A DNA stretch of 10,641 nucleotides from Eubacteriaceae bacterium UBA7485 (lineage in GTDB: Bacteria > Bacillota > Clostridia > Eubacteriales > Eubacteriaceae): positions 6,405 through 17,045 of the forward strand of contig DLOL01000079.1 of the NCBI GenBank assembly GCA_002478485.1, in the 5' to 3' direction. Shown piece after piece: positions 7,090 to 10,641 of the stretch. The translations under genes and the position numbers were made by a program. The notes beneath the pieces are model-generated. The model did not search any database. It saw only the letters and a program-made list of their open reading frames with translations, and had not been told where the DNA came from. Positions within the stretch are counted from its first letter, which is position 1, and every line of letters begins with the position of its first letter.

Positions 7090-7109
7090 TTAAGGAAGGT
7101 AATCCTTAA
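7090..7109 (+). repeat. perfect inverted repeat before secA
   Basis: TTAAGGA (7090-7096) and TCCTTAA (7103-7109) are exact inverted copies around AGGTAA. The site lies between the upstream terminator and the secA binding site. It could be a protein operator or a leader hairpin. No T run follows, so it is not a terminator. A purpose cannot be shown from this sequence alone. Confidence 0.45.
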
Positions 7110-7132
7110 CATACGGCTTAGAAGGAGTTTTT

Positions 7133-9643
7133 ATGGGATTCTTTTCAAATTTATTTGACACCAATAAAAAAGAACTAAAAAAGATGGACAAGCGCGTGGA
7201 CGCGATTTTAGACCTTGAAGATGAATACGCGGCGCTTTCCGATGAAGAACTGAAAGGAAAAACGGACGAGTTTCGAAAACGTCTGGACAATGGAGAGACA
7301 CTTGACGATATCTTAGTCGAAGCGTTTGCGACCGTCAGAGAAGCGGCCAGCCGCACCGTCGGCATGAAGCATTTCCCGGTTCAGCTGATGGGCGGAATCG
7401 CACTCCACGAAGGGAACATCGCGGAAATGAAGACAGGGGAAGGGAAGACACTGGTCTCCACGCTTCCGGCGTATTTAAATGCCCTGACAGGAAGAGGCGT
7501 CTACATTGTCACGGTCAATGACTACCTGGCAAAGAGAGACTCCGAGTGGATGGGCCAGATTCACCGCTTTCTCGGCCTTGACGTGGGGCTGGTAGTCCAC
7601 GGCCTTGATTTTGAAAAAAGAAAAGCCGCCTACAATGCGGATATCACATACGGAACGAATAACGAGTTCGGATTTGACTACCTGAGAGACAACATGGCGA
7701 CGATGAAAGAGCAGCAGGTTCAGAGGGAGCTGAATTACGCCATCGTCGACGAAGTGGACTCGGTTCTCATCGATGAAGCGAGAACGCCGCTGATCATTTC
7801 CGGAAGCGGAGACAAGAGCACACAGCTCTATAAAGTGGCTGACAACTTTGTTAAGACGCTCAAGCCGGATGACTATGAAAAAGATGAAAAGCAGAAGACG
7901 GTCATGCTGACTGATTCTGGCGTGAAAAAAGCCGAACGATACTTCGGGATCGAAAACCTGACGGATGTGGCCAACATGGAAATCTACCATAACATCCAGC
8001 AGGCGCTCCATGCCAACAAGATGATGACCAAAGACGTCGACTACATCGTCAAGGACGGAGAAATCATTATTATCGATGAATTCACCGGACGCCAGATGCC
8101 GGGAAGACGCTATTCAAACGGCCTTCACCAGGCGATTGAAGCCAAAGAGCATGTGACCGTCAACCGAGAATCAAGAACGCTTGCCACCATCACGTTCCAG
8201 AACTACTTCCGCATGTTCAACAAACTTTCCGGCATGACGGGGACTGCGAAGACGGAAGAAGAAGAATTCAGAACCATCTACAACCTTCCGGTCATCACGA
8301 TCCCGACCAACAAGGAAATGATCCGAGAAGACCTCAACGACCAGGTTTACCGGACGGAAAAAGGGAAATTCAAGGCGGTTACGGAAGACGTGAAGGAGCG
8401 TCATGCCAAAGGGCAGCCGGTTCTGATCGGAACCATTTCAATTGAGAAATCAGAAGAGCTTTCCAAATATCTGAAGAAAGAAGGCATTCCGCATAACGTC
8501 CTCAATGCGAAGTACCTTGAAAAAGAAGCGGAAATCGTCTCGCAGGCCGGACAGCCCGGAGCGGTGACCATCTCAACCAACATGGCCGGTCGAGGCACGG
8601 ATATTGTCCTCGGAGAAGGAGTGGCGCAACTCGGCGGTCTTCACATTATCGGGACGGAAAGGCATGAATCAAGACGGATCGACAACCAGCTCAGAGGGCG
8701 TGCGGGACGTCAGGGAGACCCCGGATCTTCACAGTTCTATATTTCTCTCGAAGACGATCTGATGCGCATATTCGGTTCGGAAAAGATCTACGGAATGATT
8801 GACAGGCTCGGAATCGATGACGACAGCCCGATTGAGGCCAAGGTGCTCACAAACGGTATTGAGAGTGCGCAGAAAAAAGTGGAAGGAAGAAACTTTGATA
8901 TCCGCCGTTCTGTTCTTCAGTACGACAACGTTATGAACCGCCAGAGAGAGCTGATTTACTCCCAAAGACAGGATGTGCTGGACGGAAAGCCGATCGACGA
9001 GCAGATTGAACGCATGACCACCGATCTTGTGGATGACTACGTGGAAATGTACACGAACTCCGGGAACGCTTATGATGACTGGGATTTAAAAGGGCTTGAA
9101 CATTATTTTGAAAAGAATTTCTTTAAGGACACGCCGATCCACATTCCTGAAAAACCGGATGATCGGGAAGAAGTCAAGGACTACCTGACAGGTGTCTTCC
9201 ACCAGAACTTTGAAAAGAAAGAAGAGCTGATCGGAAAAGACAACATGCAGGATTTGGAAAGACAGATTCTTCTAAGAACCGTAGACCGCAACTGGATGGA
9301 TCACATTGACAACATGGACCAGCTCAAACAGGGGATCGGCCTTCGCGCGTACGGACAGAGTGACCCGGTGAAAGAATATACAAAAGAAGGATTCATCCTG
9401 TTTGACGAAATGAACAACGAAATTCAGGAAGAAACGGTCAAGTATCTGTACGGGACCACGATCAAAGTCGAACAGCAGCCTTCACCGGCATCGGGCATGA
9501 CGACCAACCGCAACGGTCGGCAAGCCCAGAACGGAAAGCCGAAGAAGCAGCAGCCGAGAAAAGTCAAGAAAATCGGAAGAAACGATCCCTGCCCTTGCGG
9601 ATCCGGCAAAAAATACAAAAACTGTTGCGGACGCAATTTCTGA
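7133..9643 (+). CDS. secA: preprotein translocase ATPase SecA
   Basis: SecA is the ATP-driven motor that pushes unfolded secretory proteins through the SecYEG channel in the cytoplasmic membrane. All 836 residues are present, normal for Firmicutes (about 780-850). Seen motifs: Walker A MKTGEGKT at 99-106, VNDYLAKRD near 128-136, [16 protein letters not shown] at 172-187, the DEAD-type box DEVD at 206-209 followed by [12 protein letters not shown], then the second motor domain with [10 protein letters not shown] and [17 protein letters not shown]. The C-terminus has a basic Gln-rich linker and the zinc-binding end with Cys820, Cys822, Cys831 and Cys832, which contacts SecB or ribosomes in studied species. 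The start is fixed by GAAGGAG at 7121-7127, five bases upstream. The stop is followed by 23 bases and then prfB, with no terminator between, so these two form an operon. No convincing promoter is visible in the 49 bases after the upstream terminator. Confidence 0.98.
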   Translation: MGFFSNLFDTNKKELKKMDKRVDAILDLEDEYAALSDEELKGKTDEFRKRLDNGETLDDILVEAFATVREAASRTVGMKHFPVQLMGGIALHEGNIAEMKTGEGKTLVSTLPAYLNALTGRGVYIVTVNDYLAKRDSEWMGQIHRFLGLDVGLVVHGLDFEKRKAAYNADITYGTNNEFGFDYLRDNMATMKEQQVQRELNYAIVDEVDSVLIDEARTPLIISGSGDKSTQLYKVADNFVKTLKPDDYEKDEKQKTVMLTDSGVKKAERYFGIENLTDVANMEIYHNIQQALHANKMMTKDVDYIVKDGEIIIIDEFTGRQMPGRRYSNGLHQAIEAKEHVTVNRESRTLATITFQNYFRMFNKLSGMTGTAKTEEEEFRTIYNLPVITIPTNKEMIREDLNDQVYRTEKGKFKAVTEDVKERHAKGQPVLIGTISIEKSEELSKYLKKEGIPHNVLNAKYLEKEAEIVSQAGQPGAVTISTNMAGRGTDIVLGEGVAQLGGLHIIGTERHESRRIDNQLRGRAGRQGDPGSSQFYISLEDDLMRIFGSEKIYGMIDRLGIDDDSPIEAKVLTNGIESAQKKVEGRNFDIRRSVLQYDNVMNRQRELIYSQRQDVLDGKPIDEQIERMTTDLVDDYVEMYTNSGNAYDDWDLKGLEHYFEKNFFKDTPIHIPEKPDDREEVKDYLTGVFHQNFEKKEELIGKDNMQDLERQILLRTVDRNWMDHIDNMDQLKQGIGLRAYGQSDPVKEYTKEGFILFDEMNNEIQEETVKYLYGTTIKVEQQPSPASGMTTNRNGRQAQNGKPKKQQPRKVKKIGRNDPCPCGSGKKYKNCCGRNF

Positions 9644-9666
9644 CATCACGACGGTAGAGAGAAAAC

Positions 9667-10641
9667 ATGATAGATTTATACGAAACCAAACAGAAGATTG
9701 AGGGATTTAACACAACGCTTGAGGGACTGGAGCAGTCGATGAATCTTCCTGAAATGGACGAGGAGATTGACGCTCTTGGGAAACAGACGGAAGAAGCGGG
9801 CTTTTGGGACAATCAGGCGGAAGCCCAGAAAATCTTAAAGCGCTACAACATCCTCAGAGCAAAACGCGAGAAGGTCGACAAGCTTCGCGAAGAGCTTGAA
9901 GATGTGGAATTGATGTATGAGCTGGCGGAAGAAGGTGACGCGCTCGAAGACATGCCGGAGCAGCTCGAATCTTACGGAGACAAGCTTGAATCCTTCCGGC
10001 TCGAAACGCTCCTGGCCGGTGAATACGATGCGAATAACGCCATTATCGCCATTCATCCCGGTGCTGGCGGAACCGAGTCAAACGACTGGGCCGAAATGCT
10101 TCTTCGCATGTATACACGCTGGGCCGAAGAGCACGGATACAAAGTCAAGACGCTTGATCTGCAACCGGGCGATGTGGCGGGTGTGAAATCAGCCACCCTT
10201 CTGATCGAGGGGGTGAATGCGTACGGCTACCTCAAGACTGAAAGAGGTGTGCACAGACTTGTGCGGATCTCTCCTTTCGACTCTTCAGGAAGACGCCATA
10301 CCTCATTTGCAAGTCTTGATGTCTCGCCCGAGGTGGATGAAGATGTTGAAATCGACATTGATCCGGATGATCTGCGGGTAGATTACTACCGCGCAAGCGG
10401 AGCGGGCGGCCAGCATGTCAACAAGACTTCCTCTGCTGTCCGAATCACCCATCTTCCGACAGGCGTTGTTGTTCAGTGCCAGAATGAGCGCTCGCAACAC
10501 CAGAACCGCGAAGTCGCGATGAATATGCTCAAATCCAAGCTGGTCGAAATTCTTGAACAGGAAAACAAAGAGAAACTGGATGATTTGAAGGGTGATTACG
10601 GGCAGATCGCCTGGGGGTCCCAGATCCGTTCCTATGTTTTC
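9667..10641 (+). CDS. prfB: peptide chain release factor 2, N-terminal ~325 residues (runs off the window)
   Basis: RF2 reads UGA and UAA stop codons and releases the finished protein in the ribosome. The frame from ATG 9667 stays open to the last base (325 codons; full RF2 is about 365-370, so about 40 residues are missing). RF2 rather than RF1 is shown by the codon-reading tripeptide SPF at 202-204, inside RISPFDSSGRRHTSF. The catalytic GGQ is at 247-249 in ASGAGGQHVNK. HPGAGGTES is near 130-138, and the visible end IRSYVF normally continues into HPY. In many bacteria prfB has an in-frame TGA near codon 25 passed by a programmed +1 frameshift. Here the matching region (codons 18-30, bases about 9718-9756) has no stop and no CTTTGAC, so one continuous frame is read. 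Only a weak binding site (GGTAGAGAG, about 9652-9660) precedes the start, which suggests coupling to secA. Confidence 0.96.
   Translation, partial: MIDLYETKQKIEGFNTTLEGLEQSMNLPEMDEEIDALGKQTEEAGFWDNQAEAQKILKRYNILRAKREKVDKLREELEDVELMYELAEEGDALEDMPEQLESYGDKLESFRLETLLAGEYDANNAIIAIHPGAGGTESNDWAEMLLRMYTRWAEEHGYKVKTLDLQPGDVAGVKSATLLIEGVNAYGYLKTERGVHRLVRISPFDSSGRRHTSFASLDVSPEVDEDVEIDIDPDDLRVDYYRASGAGGQHVNKTSSAVRITHLPTGVVVQCQNERSQHQNREVAMNMLKSKLVEILEQENKEKLDDLKGDYGQIAWGSQIRSYVF

Noticed and set aside
7082..7112. Promoter for secA (TTGCCT and TAACAT, 19-base spacer)
   Set aside because: Both boxes match only four of six bases, the spacing is long and the -35 box overlaps the T run of the upstream terminator.

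Overview
The window is about 10.6 kb of bacterial chromosome of medium GC content, by eye near 50%. Every recognisable gene is on the + strand. Gene content and order (queA-tgt-yajC, then the SCIFF peptide gene scfA and its radical-SAM maturase scfB, then hpf, secA and prfB) point to Firmicutes, most likely a member of the Clostridia or a close relative. SCIFF is close to a signature of that class, and hpf near secA-prfB is a common Firmicutes order. The genus cannot be fixed from this sequence.

Layout. (1) Bases 1-1921: the end of queA and all of tgt, two enzymes of queuosine tRNA modification. (2) 1925-2317: yajC, a small Sec accessory membrane protein that overlaps the tgt operon through its ribosome binding site. 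(3) 2337-3904: scfA, a six-cysteine peptide precursor, then an intrinsic terminator, then scfB, the radical-SAM/SPASM enzyme expected to make thioether crosslinks in that peptide. (4) 3941-4201: a structured noncoding RNA with its own promoter and terminator. By position and architecture I call it the raiA RNA. (5) 4221-4862: hpf (raiA/yfiA family, long form), with its own promoter and terminator. (6) 4942-7083: a strong promoter, a leader of about 320 nt that folds into several hairpins, a possible 14-codon leader ORF, and a gene for a five-helix membrane protein of the DUF5317 type carrying a tail of about 400 residues that is charged and probably disordered. (7) 7133 to the end: secA, then prfB, which is cut off by the window edge.

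How it fits together. The genes deal with tRNA decoding (queA, tgt), termination (prfB), ribosome hibernation (hpf) and protein export (yajC, secA). The least explained parts are the RNAs: the raiA RNA before hpf, the terminator separating scfA from scfB, and the structured leader before the DUF5317 gene. Nothing looks like a mobile element, a CRISPR array or a defence island, and no rRNA or tRNA gene was seen. The window is mainly housekeeping, with interesting noncoding RNA and one poorly described membrane protein.
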